This document shows positions 48,468 through 57,595 of a stretch of DNA of 64,000 nt, piece by piece. Below the pieces are notes generated by a model. That model saw only the letters and a list, made by a program, of their open reading frames with translations, ran no database searches and was not told the origin of the DNA. The stretch's first letter is position 1; each line of letters starts with the position of its first letter. Source of the DNA: Amycolatopsis rubida (GTDB taxonomy: Bacteria; Actinomycetota; Actinomycetes; Mycobacteriales; Pseudonocardiaceae); the NCBI RefSeq assembly GCF_900115345.1, contig NZ_FOWC01000006.1, forward strand, positions 476,870 to 540,869. The letters run 5' to 3'. The translations under genes and the position numbers were made by a program.

Positions 48468-49134
48468 GGGCTCGGGGACCAACGAAACCCGCTTGCGGCG
48501 GCGCATCAGGACTCGCGCATGGATCCAGGGACAGATCCTTCCTGGGAAAGAACGCGAACTGGTACGGCCGCGCGTCATCGGCGAGTGTGGATGGCAGACC
48601 GGGGAAACGCCCCGGCCCTGACAGAGGAGGGCTTGATGGCCACCGGCGCCGTCGAGCACGTCGAGTTCCGCAACCGCGACATGTACTGGGACATCGCGGC
48701 GGATCTCCACTTCCCACCGGACTTCGACGAGTCCGGGACCTACCCCGCGATCGTCGTCGCGCACCCGAATCGACCGGGACGGGCTCGAGGTCTGGCTGAC
48801 ACGCAGAGGGCACATCGTGAACAGCGAACGGCAGGAGGTCACCGAGGACCAGTTCGGCGAGGCGCGAATCAGGACCCGTACCTGGGCATCGGCAAGGAGC
48901 GCTACGAGGGCCCCGGTGCCTACCAGTTTGTTCGGTTCCTACGAGACGGCGCCTCGGATCGGTAGCGGTCCGAGCCGAACGCCCGGTTGTCGCCGCCCCG
49001 GCCGGTTTCTTCAGCGGTGCCCATGCTGATCCAGCCGCCCGGGCCGCCGCAGCCGGACTCGGCCTGGTGGCGTGGCCGGACGGGCTCCGCGACCACCGAT
49101 TCGTCTGCACAGTCGGGGGCCAGCCGGGTCCTGT
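48468..49134. other. Spacer with hydrolase fragments between ALDH and LysR genes
   Basis: Contains the hydrolase remnant at 48636. From about 48772 another frame reads DRDGLEVWLTRRGHIVNSER and then QEVTEDQFGEARI, a protein-like piece of unknown origin, and a third frame ends with KERYEGPGAYQFVRFLRDGA. None has a start, so this is a patchwork of eroded coding DNA. Confidence 0.4.
48636..48775 (+). pseudogene. N-terminal stub of an alpha/beta hydrolase
   Basis: GAGGAGG then ATG 48636 (GAGGAGG about 8 bases before) starts VEHVEFRNRDMYWDIAADLH and continues FPPDFDESGTYPAIVVAHP. This is the beginning of a YcjY/dienelactone-hydrolase-like family in which a G-G-G-x-K-E-Q follows. The sequence breaks off exactly there and is joined to unrelated fragments, so core and active site are missing. 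The ribosome binding site is intact, so a short useless peptide could be made. Confidence 0.6.
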
Positions 49135-50046
49135 TCAACGGCGGTCCGCAGCTGCGGACGGCCCGCTCAGCCGCGGGTGCGACCGGACGATTTGGTCGAT
49201 CGCGAGGACGACCTCGCGGACCCGTGCCAGCGACGTGAGGTCGCGCGGGGTGGTGATCCAGTAGGAGCGCCGGGCGCGGAGTTTCTCCGGGAGGACTTCG
49301 TCGAGCTGAGGGTCGTCCGCGCCGATGTAGGTCGGCAAGGGCACGATGCCGAGTCCCGCGCGGGCGGCCGCATGGTGGCCGGAGATGTTGTTGGTCTGAA
49401 CCCTGGCGTGCGCGCGCGGCACGAGATCTTCCAGTATTCGCAACGGTTGCACGTCGAGGACGGCATCGATGTACCAGACGAGTTCGTGGCTGTCGCGGAG
49501 CTGTTCCACGGTCTCTGGCCGACCTTGCCGTTCGAGATAGCCGGGGGAAGCGTAGAAGCGCAGCTCGTAGTCGGTGAGGTGCCGGACGGACGCGGCTCGC
49601 GGGGTCGGGCGTTCCAAGGTGATCGCGACGTCGAAGTCGCGCGCGGTGATGATGTCGTGGGTCGTCGCGGTCAGGACTTCCAAGTCCAGGTGCGGGTGAG
49701 CGTCTACAAGGGACTGCAAGTGGGGTACGAGGACGTAGGCGCCGAAACCGTCCGGGGCCAGGATCCGCGCTGTCCCGGTCAGTTCGCCGGAACGCGACGT
49801 CACCGCTTCCAGCGCGCGCGACATGCTCAGCTCGATGGCCTCCGCATGGGGAAACAGGAGCCGTCCGGGCTCGGTGAGCCTCCAACCGTGCGGGTGGCGG
49901 TCGAACAGCCGTGTGCCGAGTTCTTTTTCGAGACGGCTGATGCGCCGCGAAACCGTGGTCTCGTCGACCTTCAGCCGGACGGCGGCGTCTCGCAGCCTGC
50001 TCGCACGCGCGACCTCGAGCAGGTACCGGAGATTCTCGATGTCCAT
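49135..50046 (-). CDS. LysR-family transcriptional regulator, divergent from iron alcohol dehydrogenase
   Basis: 303 residues, ATG at 50046. Helix-turn-helix LRYLLEVARASRLRDAAVRL and VDETTVSRRISRLEKELGTR (about 5-55) and a LysR substrate domain with PRAASVRHLTDYELRFYASP. It is divergent from the iron alcohol dehydrogenase/MmsA operon with 121 bases between starts, containing three TGCA-based repeats (50056-50112) that are its likely sites. Expected to activate that operon in response to an intermediate. Confidence 0.87.
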   Translation of the reverse strand: MDIENLRYLLEVARASRLRDAAVRLKVDETTVSRRISRLEKELGTRLFDRHPHGWRLTEPGRLLFPHAEAIELSMSRALEAVTSRSGELTGTARILAPDGFGAYVLVPHLQSLVDAHPHLDLEVLTATTHDIITARDFDVAITLERPTPRAASVRHLTDYELRFYASPGYLERQGRPETVEQLRDSHELVWYIDAVLDVQPLRILEDLVPRAHARVQTNNISGHHAAARAGLGIVPLPTYIGADDPQLDEVLPEKLRARRSYWITTPRDLTSLARVREVVLAIDQIVRSHPRLSGPSAAADRR

Positions 50047-50055
50047 CCGCGGAGT

Positions 50056-50112
50056 CTGCAATAGTGCAGGCTCGACTGCAAATTTGGCCGTTGACGGGTG
50101 CAGTTTTGCAGG
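50056..50112. promoter_or_regulatory. TGCA repeats in the LysR / iron-ADH divergent promoter
   Basis: CTGCA-ATAG-TGCAG (50056-50069, perfect dyad), CTGCAAATTTG (50076-50086) and TGCA-GTTT-TGCA (50099-50110). Starts are spaced about 20-23 bp apart. A TTGACG at 50091-50096 may be the -35 of the operon promoter. Arrangement fits a LysR protein binding several sites. Confidence 0.5.
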
Positions 50113-50167
50113 AGAGGTTAGGGCCGCACGGAGCAGGCACCCCGACGGCCGACACGAAGGTTTCCTG

Positions 50168-51328
50168 ATGAGCGTTGACATCCACATTTCTCCTGTTCTC
50201 CGCATCGGCGCCGGGAGCGTCGACACCGTTGGCGCGCTCGTGGCGTCGTTGGGCGCGCGCCGTCCGCTCGTCGTCACGGACGGGTTTCTGGCTTCGTCCG
50301 GGTTGGCGGACCGGGTGGCCGAGCGGCTGCGAGGTTCGGGCGCGGACGTCGAGATCTTCGCCGGCACCATCCCCGACCCCACCACTGAGTCCCTTGTGGA
50401 CGGACTCTCCGCGGTCCGCGCGCACGCCGCCGACAGCATTGTCGCGGTCGGCGGCGGGAGCCCGATCGACACCGCCAAGGCGCTTGCGGTGCTTGCGGTC
50501 CGGGAAGGGCCGATGCGGGAGCTGAAGGCTCCGTACCGCTACGACGGCGAGGCGCTCCCGGTGGTCGCGGTCCCGACGACCGCGGGAACCGGGTCCGAGG
50601 CCACGATGTTCACGATCATCACCGACAGCGAATCCGGCGAAAAGATGCTGTGCGCCGGACGGGCGTACCTGCCGTCCGCGGCGATCGTGGACTACGAGCT
50701 GACGATGTCGATGCCGCCCCGGCTCACCGCGGACACCGGGATCGACGCGCTGACCCACGCCATCGAGGCGTACGTGAGCAAGAAGGCGAACGCGGTTTCG
50801 GACACGTTCGCACTCTCGGCGATTTCACGGATCGGCCGCTGGCTCCGGCCGGCGTACGCCGACGGTGCCGACGTGCGGGCCCGGGAAGAGCTGATGACCG
50901 CGGCGACGCTGGCAGGGATCGCGTTTTCGAATTCGAGCGTCGCGCTCGTCCACGGCATGAGCCGTCCGCTGGGCGCGCATTTCCACATCGCGCACGGCAT
51001 GGCCAACGCCATGTTGTTCGCCGAGGTCACCGCTTTCTCCGTCACCGCAGCCGAGGAGCGATACGCGACGTGCGCCCGCACATTGGGGGTCGCCACCGAC
51101 GACGACTCCGACGCCGCAGCCGCCGAGGCGCTCGTGCGCGAGCTGCGCCGGCTCGCGCAGGACCTGGAGGTGCCCACTCCGGCCGGCCGGGGCGTCGACC
51201 GGCAGGAGTGGGACGCCCTGGTCCCTGTCATGGCCGAGCAGGCACTGGCCTCCGGCTCGCCCGGAAACAACCCGAGGGTGCCGACCGCCGAGGAGATCGA
51301 GCAGCTCTACGCGGCCGTTTACGCCTGA
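50168..51328 (+). CDS. Iron-containing (group III) alcohol dehydrogenase
   Basis: 386 residues. NAD-binding IVAVGGGSPIDTAKA (91-105); metal ligands Asp193, His197 (DTGIDALTHAIEAY), His262 (VALVHGMSRPLG) and His276 (HIAHGMANA). The family oxidises or reduces primary alcohols, 1,3-propanediol, lactaldehyde or 4-hydroxybutyrate. It is followed 38 bases later by a methylmalonate-semialdehyde-type dehydrogenase, so the pair may convert a 3-hydroxy acid to a semialdehyde and then to acyl-CoA. Divergent LysR gene. Confidence 0.9.
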   Translation: MSVDIHISPVLRIGAGSVDTVGALVASLGARRPLVVTDGFLASSGLADRVAERLRGSGADVEIFAGTIPDPTTESLVDGLSAVRAHAADSIVAVGGGSPIDTAKALAVLAVREGPMRELKAPYRYDGEALPVVAVPTTAGTGSEATMFTIITDSESGEKMLCAGRAYLPSAAIVDYELTMSMPPRLTADTGIDALTHAIEAYVSKKANAVSDTFALSAISRIGRWLRPAYADGADVRAREELMTAATLAGIAFSNSSVALVHGMSRPLGAHFHIAHGMANAMLFAEVTAFSVTAAEERYATCARTLGVATDDDSDAAAAEALVRELRRLAQDLEVPTPAGRGVDRQEWDALVPVMAEQALASGSPGNNPRVPTAEEIEQLYAAVYA

Positions 51329-51366
51329 GCACATTCCCTCCGTATCGCACAAAAGGAGAACCGAAC

Positions 51367-52869
51367 ATGCCCGAATCCGCTCCCACCCTGGTCCCGCACT
51401 GGATCGACGGGGCCGAACACCCCTCCGCCAGCGGACGCACCGCGCCGGTGTACGACCCCGCGCTCGGCCTCGAAGCCAAGCGGGTCGTGCTCGCGGACAA
51501 GGACGACGTCAACGCCGCAGTGGCCAGTGCCAAGGCTGCTTTCCCGGCATGGAGCAGGCTTTCGCTGGCCCGTCGGCAGGCGGTGCTGTTCACGTTCCGC
51601 GAACTGCTCGAAGCACGGAAGGGCGAACTGGCCGAGATCATCACCGCTGAGCACGGCAAGGTGCTCTCCGACGCGCTGGGCGAGATCACCCGGGGCCAGG
51701 AGGTGGTCGAATTCGCGACCGGGCTGGCGCACCACCTGAAGGGCGAGTTCTCCGAGCAGGTGTCCACCGACGTCGACGTCTACTCGACCCGGCACCCGCT
51801 CGGCGTGGTCGGCATCATCTCGCCGTTCAACTTCCCGGCGATGGTCCCGGCCTGGTTCTTCCCGATCGCGATCGCGGCCGGGAACACCGTCGTGCTCAAG
51901 CCGTCGGAGAAGGACCCGTCGGCAGCGCTCTGGATCGCGAAGCTGTGGAAGGAAGCCGGTCTGCCGGACGGTGTCTTCACCGTCCTCAACGGCGACAAGG
52001 AGGCCGTCGACGGACTGCTGGAACATCCCGACGTCAAGGCGATCAGCTTCGTCGGCTCCACGCCGATCGCCCGCTATGTCTACGAAAACGGCACCGCGAA
52101 CGGCAAGCGGGTCCAGGCGCTCGGCGGGGCGAAGAACCACATGCTCGTCCTTCCCGACGCCGATCTCGACCTCACCGCCGACTCGGCGGTCAACGCCGGC
52201 TTCGGCTCGGCGGGCGAACGGTGCATGGCGATTTCCGTCGTCGTGGCGGTGGAACCGGTCGCGGACGACCTGATCGCGAAGATCGTCGAGCGGATCAAGA
52301 CGCTGCGCACCGGCGACGGCCGCCGCGGCTGCGACATGGGCCCGCTGGTCACTCGCGAACACCGCGACAAGGTCGCGTCCTACATCGACGTCGCGACCGC
52401 GGACGGGGCGACGGTGGTGGTCGACGGCCGCGAGGTGAAACCGGACGGCGACGCGAACGGGTTCTGGCTCGGCCCCACCCTGATCGACCGGGTGCCGGTC
52501 ACCTCACCCGTGTACACCGACGAGATCTTCGGGCCGGTGCTCGCCGTGGTCCGCGTGCCGTCGTACGAAGCCGGAGTGGACTTGATCAACTCGTCGGCGT
52601 TCGGCAACGGCACCGCCGTTTTCACCAACGACGGCGGGGCTGCGCGACGTTTCCAGAAGGACATCGAGGTCGGCATGATCGGCATCAACGTGCCGATCCC
52701 CGTCCCGGTCGCCACTTTCAGCTTCGGCGGCTGGAAGGACTCCCTCTTCGGAGACACCAAGGCGCACGGAGCCGAGGGAGTGCGGTTCTACACCCAGATC
52801 AAGGCCATCACCAGCCGCTGGCTCGATCCGTCGCACGGCGGCCTCAACCTGGGCTTTCCCGAGAACTGA
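51367..52869 (+). CDS. mmsA: CoA-acylating methylmalonate-semialdehyde dehydrogenase (MmsA-like)
   Basis: 500 residues, ATG with AAAGGAG upstream. ALDH fold with Asn155 (SPFNFPAMVP), Lys178 and nucleophile Cys286 (AGERCMAIS). The general-base Glu of ordinary ALDHs is replaced by Asn257 in ALGGAKNHM, a hallmark of CoA-acylating methylmalonate/malonate-semialdehyde dehydrogenases. Reaction: (methyl)malonate semialdehyde plus CoA and NAD to propionyl- or acetyl-CoA and CO2. It receives the product of the iron alcohol dehydrogenase upstream. Other clusters nearby may also feed it. A strong terminator follows. Confidence 0.88.
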   Translation: MPESAPTLVPHWIDGAEHPSASGRTAPVYDPALGLEAKRVVLADKDDVNAAVASAKAAFPAWSRLSLARRQAVLFTFRELLEARKGELAEIITAEHGKVLSDALGEITRGQEVVEFATGLAHHLKGEFSEQVSTDVDVYSTRHPLGVVGIISPFNFPAMVPAWFFPIAIAAGNTVVLKPSEKDPSAALWIAKLWKEAGLPDGVFTVLNGDKEAVDGLLEHPDVKAISFVGSTPIARYVYENGTANGKRVQALGGAKNHMLVLPDADLDLTADSAVNAGFGSAGERCMAISVVVAVEPVADDLIAKIVERIKTLRTGDGRRGCDMGPLVTREHRDKVASYIDVATADGATVVVDGREVKPDGDANGFWLGPTLIDRVPVTSPVYTDEIFGPVLAVVRVPSYEAGVDLINSSAFGNGTAVFTNDGGAARRFQKDIEVGMIGINVPIPVPVATFSFGGWKDSLFGDTKAHGAEGVRFYTQIKAITSRWLDPSHGGLNLGFPEN

Positions 52870-52876
52870 GGGTTCC

Positions 52877-52906
52877 CTCCCGGCCGACGCCGACCCCGGC
52901 CGGGAG
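52877..52906 (+). terminator. Hairpin after the mmsA-like gene
   Basis: CTCCCGGCC (52877-52885) and GGCCGGGAG (52898-52906) form a perfect 9-bp stem with a 12-base loop, 7 bases after the stop codon. Confidence 0.7.
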
Positions 52907-52978
52907 TCGGCACCGGTTCACCCGATGGGCTTGTGTCGCGAGCGTCCATAGGCTTCACTAGGGGGAAGTTGGAATTGG

Positions 52979-53010
52979 CATACGATCAACTTGTTCTAGG
53001 TGATCGTATG
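52979..53010. promoter_or_regulatory. Perfect 10-bp inverted repeat upstream of the APC/HisD-like operon
   Basis: CATACGATCA (52979-52988) and TGATCGTATG (53001-53010) separated by 12 bases, ending 49 bases before the permease start. The size and spacing suit a dimeric repressor such as a GntR/FadR or LysR-type protein. No other copy was noticed in the window. The LysR gene at 60086 is the only regulator in the module, so it is the first candidate. Confidence 0.6.
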
Positions 53011-53059
53011 ACGGAGAGAAGACCGCTCCTCTCTCGCAACTGGCACGAAAGGCACTGGC

Positions 53060-54616
53060 ATGAGTCTTACTGGGAGGCGCGACGAGGCGTACTCCGCACC
53101 TGACGCGGGGTTCGCCTCTGACGGTCGCGCGCAGCAGGCGCCGGAACGCACTGGCCGGCTTCGCGGCACCATGGGCACGATCCAGCTGGCCTTCACCGTG
53201 CTGGCCATGTCGGCGCCGATCGGCAACGTCGTGGGCGTGCTGCCGCTGGGCATCACTCGCGGCAACGGCATCGGCTCGCCGACGATCTACATCTTCGTCG
53301 GCCTGATCTTCCTGCTCTTCGCGGTCGGGTTCACCACGATGACCCGCAACCTCCCCAGGGCAGGCGCGTTCTATACCTACATCACCGCCGGCCTGACCAG
53401 GCCGGTCGGCCTCGGCGCGGGCTTCCTCGCCGCCTTCACCTACCTGGTGCTGATGGTCGGCAGCTACGCCTTCTTCGGGGTGTCGGTGCAGAACGTGCTG
53501 ACCCAGTTCGGGCTCCCGAACGTCCCGTGGTGGATCTGGGCCGTCGTGTGCTGCGTCATCATCACCGCGCTGGGGCACTTCAACGTCGAGATCTCCGGAA
53601 AGGTGCTCGCCGTCCTGATGGCGGTCGAGGTCGTCCTGGTCATGCTCTTCAACCTGCCGGTCCTCTTCAGCGGCGGACCGCACGGCTACCAGCTCGACTC
53701 CTTCCACCCCACCCAGGTCTTCTCCGGCGATCTCGGCGTCGCGGTCCTCTTCGCCATCGCCTGCTTCATGGGCTTCGAGTCGTCGGCGATCTACCGCGAA
53801 GAAGTGCGCAATCCCGACCGCACCATTCCCCGCGCGACCTACCTGGCGATCATCGGCCTCGGCACCTTCTACGTCCTGACGTCCTGGGCGCTCGTGACGT
53901 TCTGGAGCCCGGGCAAGGTCGTGGCCTCCGGAGCGGCCGATCCCACCCGGCTGTTCACCGGCGGCTTCCGCTACTACATGGGCTCGACCTTCACCCAGAT
54001 CATGACGGTGCTCGTCGTGTCGAGCGTGTTCGCGGGCGCGCTCTCGACGCACAACGCGTTGTCCCGCTATCTTTTCTCCCTCGGACGCGACGGCATCATG
54101 CCCGCGTTCCTCGGCAAACCGCACCGCAAGCACGGCTCGCCCGCGAAGGCGTCCGCGTTCGCGACCGGGGCGGTCGTTCTCGTCTCGATCCCGTTCCTGG
54201 CCTCCCGTCTGGACCCGGTCACGATGTACTCCTCGATGTTCGCGCTGGGCACCTTCAGCCTGCTGGTCCTGTTCCTGCTGACCACGCTCGCCGTGCTCCG
54301 GTACTTCCGGCTGATCACCCACCGGGAGCGCGTGTGGAACACCGTCGTCGCGCCCGCGCTCGGTTTCCTGGGCCTGCTTCTCCTGCTGGTCCTCAGCTCG
54401 GTCTTCTACGCGATGTCCATCGGCGGTCCCCAGTGGCTGGCCGTCGGACAACAGCTGCTGCTGGCGGTGATCCTCGTCGTCGGGATCGTGCTGGGAAACC
54501 GGTGGCGGCGGACGCGGCCCGCGGCGTACGCGCGGATCGGCAGCGCCGAAGGGGACGACGTCGGCAGCCAGCTCACCGTCGAAGCGCTCCCGTCCCCCGT
54601 CCAGGAAGAGGTTTGA
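53060..54616 (+). CDS. APC-superfamily amino acid/amine permease
   Basis: 518 residues with about 12 membrane helices. Helix I region GTIQLAFTVLAMSAPIGNVV and the LGAGFLAAFTYLVLMVGSYA stretch place it in the APC superfamily, in the branch with amino acid and amine permeases. Cytoplasmic N- and C-terminal tails of about 35 and 45 residues. ATG with GAAAGG upstream. It opens a module with a HisD-like dehydrogenase, GMC oxidoreductase, ThDP enzyme and ThuA protein, so it probably imports their substrate. APC membership favours a nitrogen-bearing molecule. Confidence 0.85.
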   Translation: MSLTGRRDEAYSAPDAGFASDGRAQQAPERTGRLRGTMGTIQLAFTVLAMSAPIGNVVGVLPLGITRGNGIGSPTIYIFVGLIFLLFAVGFTTMTRNLPRAGAFYTYITAGLTRPVGLGAGFLAAFTYLVLMVGSYAFFGVSVQNVLTQFGLPNVPWWIWAVVCCVIITALGHFNVEISGKVLAVLMAVEVVLVMLFNLPVLFSGGPHGYQLDSFHPTQVFSGDLGVAVLFAIACFMGFESSAIYREEVRNPDRTIPRATYLAIIGLGTFYVLTSWALVTFWSPGKVVASGAADPTRLFTGGFRYYMGSTFTQIMTVLVVSSVFAGALSTHNALSRYLFSLGRDGIMPAFLGKPHRKHGSPAKASAFATGAVVLVSIPFLASRLDPVTMYSSMFALGTFSLLVLFLLTTLAVLRYFRLITHRERVWNTVVAPALGFLGLLLLLVLSSVFYAMSIGGPQWLAVGQQLLLAVILVVGIVLGNRWRRTRPAAYARIGSAEGDDVGSQLTVEALPSPVQEEV

Positions 54617-54662
54617 GGCATCCGTCGGGCTCTGCCTCATTCGGCTAGAAAGGTTCATCGTC

Positions 54663-55970
54663 GTGTTCCATCTCAAGGGCCGCAAGCAAACTGTCGCGCA
54701 GAGCGGTGACGCGGCGGCCTCCGTCGCCCAGACTGTCAGCGACGTGATCGCCGACATCGAAGAGCGCGGCGACGCCGCGCTGAGCGAGTACTCCGAGCGG
54801 TTCGACCGGTTCTGCCCGGAGTCGTTCCGCCTGAGCGACGAGCAGATCCAGGCGTGCATCGCCCAGGTAGACCCGCAGACCCTGGACGACATCCGCACCG
54901 TCCAGCGCAACGTCGAACGGTTCGCCCGGCTGCAGCTCGCGTCGCTGACCGAGTTCGAAGCGGAGGTCGAGCCCGGCGTTTTCCTCGGCCAGCGCAACAT
55001 TCCGGTCGGATCCGTCGGCGCGTACGTGCCGGGCGGCCGGTATCCGCTGCTCGCCTCGGCACACATGACGATCGTGACGGCCAAGGTCGCCGGCGTGCAG
55101 CGGGTCATCGCCGCCACGCCCGCGCCGGACGGAGAGATCCCGGCCGCGAGCATCGCGGCGATCCACCTCGCCGGCGCCGACGAGATCTACCTGCTCGGCG
55201 GCGTCCAGGCGATCGCTGCCCTCGCGGTCGGCACTGAAACGATCGCTCCGGTCGACGTGATCGCCGGGCCGGGCAACGCCTACGTCGCCGACGCCAAGCG
55301 ACAGCTGTTCGGCCGCGTGGGCATCGACCTGTTCGCCGGTCCGACCGAGGTGCTCATCCTCGGCGACGAGACCACGGATCCGTTCGTCGCCGCGGTGGAC
55401 CTCCTGAGCCAGGCGGAGCACGGCCCGGATTCCCCGGCCGTGTACGTGACGACCTCCGAGGACAACGCGCACGCGGTGCTCGACCAGATCGAACGGCAGC
55501 TGAAGGTGCTGCCGACCGCGGAGATCGCGGGCGCGGCGTGGGAGAACGTCGGGGAGGTCGTCGTCGCCGAGGACCTGGACGAGGCTTTCCGGATCTCCGA
55601 CGAGTACGCCAGCGAGCACGTCCAGGTGCTCACGAGCGAACCTCGCCTGGCGCTGGAGCGGCTGAGGGATTACGGTGCGCTCTTCCTCGGCGACCGGACC
55701 GCAGTGTCCTATGGGGACAAGGTCATCGGGACGAACCACGTGCTCCCGACGCGCCGTGCCGCCCGGTACACCGGCGGATTGTGGGTCGGAAAGTACCTGA
55801 AGACGGTGACGTTCCAGGAGATTCGGTCCGACGAAGCCAGCGCCCGGCTGGGTAAGCTCCTCGGACGAGCGGCGCGCGCCGAACGCTTCGAGGGACACGC
55901 CCGGTCCGGCGACATCCGTGCCGCGCGGGTGACCGGCGAGTGGCCTGAGTGGACGGCCGGGTTGCGTTGA
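54663..55970 (+). CDS. HisD-fold dehydrogenase, catabolic context
   Basis: 435 residues, GTG start with AGAAAGG upstream. All HisD catalytic and zinc residues are identifiable: Gln250 and His253 (LLSQAEHGPDS), Glu318/His319 (YASEHVQVL), Asp352 (VSYGDKVIGTNHVLPT) and His412 (EGHARSGD). HisD oxidises histidinol in two NAD-dependent steps to the carboxylate. No other histidine gene is near. Catabolic HisD homologues are known to oxidise other primary alcohols to acids, for example sulfopropanediol 3-dehydrogenase HpsN. Lying after a permease and before a GMC oxidoreductase, it most likely oxidises a -CH2OH group of the imported compound. A true biosynthetic HisD is less likely. Confidence 0.82.
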   Translation: MFHLKGRKQTVAQSGDAAASVAQTVSDVIADIEERGDAALSEYSERFDRFCPESFRLSDEQIQACIAQVDPQTLDDIRTVQRNVERFARLQLASLTEFEAEVEPGVFLGQRNIPVGSVGAYVPGGRYPLLASAHMTIVTAKVAGVQRVIAATPAPDGEIPAASIAAIHLAGADEIYLLGGVQAIAALAVGTETIAPVDVIAGPGNAYVADAKRQLFGRVGIDLFAGPTEVLILGDETTDPFVAAVDLLSQAEHGPDSPAVYVTTSEDNAHAVLDQIERQLKVLPTAEIAGAAWENVGEVVVAEDLDEAFRISDEYASEHVQVLTSEPRLALERLRDYGALFLGDRTAVSYGDKVIGTNHVLPTRRAARYTGGLWVGKYLKTVTFQEIRSDEASARLGKLLGRAARAERFEGHARSGDIRAARVTGEWPEWTAGLR

Positions 55971-56019
55971 CGCCGCCGGACCGTGCTCGGCGCGGATGTG
56001 CAGAATCGAGGAGCGTTTC

Positions 56020-57555
56020 ATGACAGACCCCGAATCCGGACTCGGCGGACGGCTGGCCGTCGACGGATCGATCGCGACCGAGGTGCTGATCGTCGGCTCC
56101 GGGCCGGGCGGATCGGCAGCCGCGCACGCGTTCGCCGGGTCGGGTCTCGACGTTCTGGTGGCCGAACGCGGCTCGCATCTGCCGAGCGTGCCGCGCGACG
56201 AGATCGTCACCGCGATGCACGTCGACAAGCGGTACGCGAACACCGAGAAGTGGTACGACGCGTCCGACGGCAAGCCGTTCACGCCCGGCACCTATTACTA
56301 CGTGGGCGGCAACACCAAGTTCTACGGCGCCGCGCTGCCCCGGTTCCGTCGGCAGGACTTCGAGCGCACTCCGATGCAGGAGGGGTTCTCGCAGGGCTGG
56401 CCGTTCGGCTACGCGGAAATGGAGCCGTACTACACGCGGGCGGAGAAGCTCTACCGCGTGCACGGCCGGCTCGACGAGGACCCGACGGAACCCGAGCACA
56501 GCGAGGACTTCCCGTTTCCCGCTCTCGAGCACGAACCCGACATCGAACGGTTCGCGGCCTCGCTGCGGGCGCAGGGGCTGCACCCGTACCACACGGCCAA
56601 CGGGCTTGAGGTGACCAGCCAGGCCGAACGCGAGGAGGAACGCGCCTCCGACGGCACGCCGAGCTTCGCCGACCGCAAGAGCGACGCGTGGAACCGCCTG
56701 CTCAAACCGGCGCTCGACGCGGACGAGCGGATCCAGCTGCTCACCGAGCTGCGGATCACCCGCCTCATCGCCGCGAAGGACGGGAGGCGGCTCGTGGCCG
56801 CCGAAGGCACGTACCGCGGCAAGCCGGTGACCATCCACGCGGAGCGCATCATCCTCGCGGCGGGCGCGGCGAACACGGCTGCTCTGCTGCTGCGTTCAGG
56901 CGTCGCCAATTCCTCGGATCTGGTAGGCCGCAACTACATGGTCCACAACACCACGTTCCTCGTCGGCGTGCATCCCTTGCGGCGCAACCGGACCGCCTGG
57001 CAGAAGACGATCGGCGTCAACGACTGGTACCTCGCCGGCGACGATCGTCCGCCGCTGGGGAACATGCAAATGCTGGGGAAGCTCAGCGCCGAAACGCTCA
57101 AGGGCTTTTTCCCCCTCCTGCCGCGGTTCCTGCTGAAATGGGTCACCGACCGCAGCATCGATCTGTGCCTCATTTCCGAGGACGTCGCCGATCCGGGCAA
57201 CCGGGTCACTGCCGACGGCGAGCGCATCGTCGTCCGATGGAAACGCAACAACCTCGCGGCGCACCAGCACCTGGTCGGCAACGTTCGCAAGGCGGTCCGC
57301 AAAGCCGGGTTCCCGTTCGTGCTCACCAGGCTGATGGGAATCGCGACGAATTCGCACATGTGCGGAACGACGGCGGCCGGCACCGACCCGGCCTCGTCGG
57401 TGGTCGACGAGAACTGCCGCGCGCACGACCTGGACAACCTCTGGATCGTGGACAGCTCGGTCTTCCCGTCGTCAGCGGCCTCCAACCCAGTCCTCACCAT
57501 CTCGGCCAACGCGTTGCGCGTGGCCGACAAGATCCGCGCGGCGCTCGCGCCCTGA
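56020..57555 (+). CDS. GMC-family FAD oxidoreductase
   Basis: 511 residues; ATG with CGAGGAG upstream. FAD motif IVGSGPGGSAAAHAFAGSG (GSGPGG at 26-31), YYYVGGNTKFYGAALPRFR near the flavin, and the C-terminal GMC signature with His446 (NSHMCGT) and Asn489 (AASNPVLTISANALR). It belongs to the choline-dehydrogenase/pyranose-oxidase-like class that oxidises an alcohol to a ketone or aldehyde. No signal peptide, so cytoplasmic. In this operon it probably forms a 2- or 3-oxo compound that the ThDP enzyme then cleaves or decarboxylates. Confidence 0.87.
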   Translation: MTDPESGLGGRLAVDGSIATEVLIVGSGPGGSAAAHAFAGSGLDVLVAERGSHLPSVPRDEIVTAMHVDKRYANTEKWYDASDGKPFTPGTYYYVGGNTKFYGAALPRFRRQDFERTPMQEGFSQGWPFGYAEMEPYYTRAEKLYRVHGRLDEDPTEPEHSEDFPFPALEHEPDIERFAASLRAQGLHPYHTANGLEVTSQAEREEERASDGTPSFADRKSDAWNRLLKPALDADERIQLLTELRITRLIAAKDGRRLVAAEGTYRGKPVTIHAERIILAAGAANTAALLLRSGVANSSDLVGRNYMVHNTTFLVGVHPLRRNRTAWQKTIGVNDWYLAGDDRPPLGNMQMLGKLSAETLKGFFPLLPRFLLKWVTDRSIDLCLISEDVADPGNRVTADGERIVVRWKRNNLAAHQHLVGNVRKAVRKAGFPFVLTRLMGIATNSHMCGTTAAGTDPASSVVDENCRAHDLDNLWIVDSSVFPSSAASNPVLTISANALRVADKIRAALAP

Positions 57556-57595
57556 CCGGCACCGCCCGCGCCCCCTTTCCTCAGGAGAACACGAG

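Noticed and set aside
52958..55153. 731-residue minus-strand frame over the permease and HisD-like genes
   Set aside because: Antisense of two genes with clear motifs; Gln/Glu/Arg-rich shadow.
54663..55970. Biosynthetic histidinol dehydrogenase
   Set aside because: Residues are compatible, but no other his gene is present and the neighbours are catabolic; kept as HisD-fold dehydrogenase of unknown substrate.
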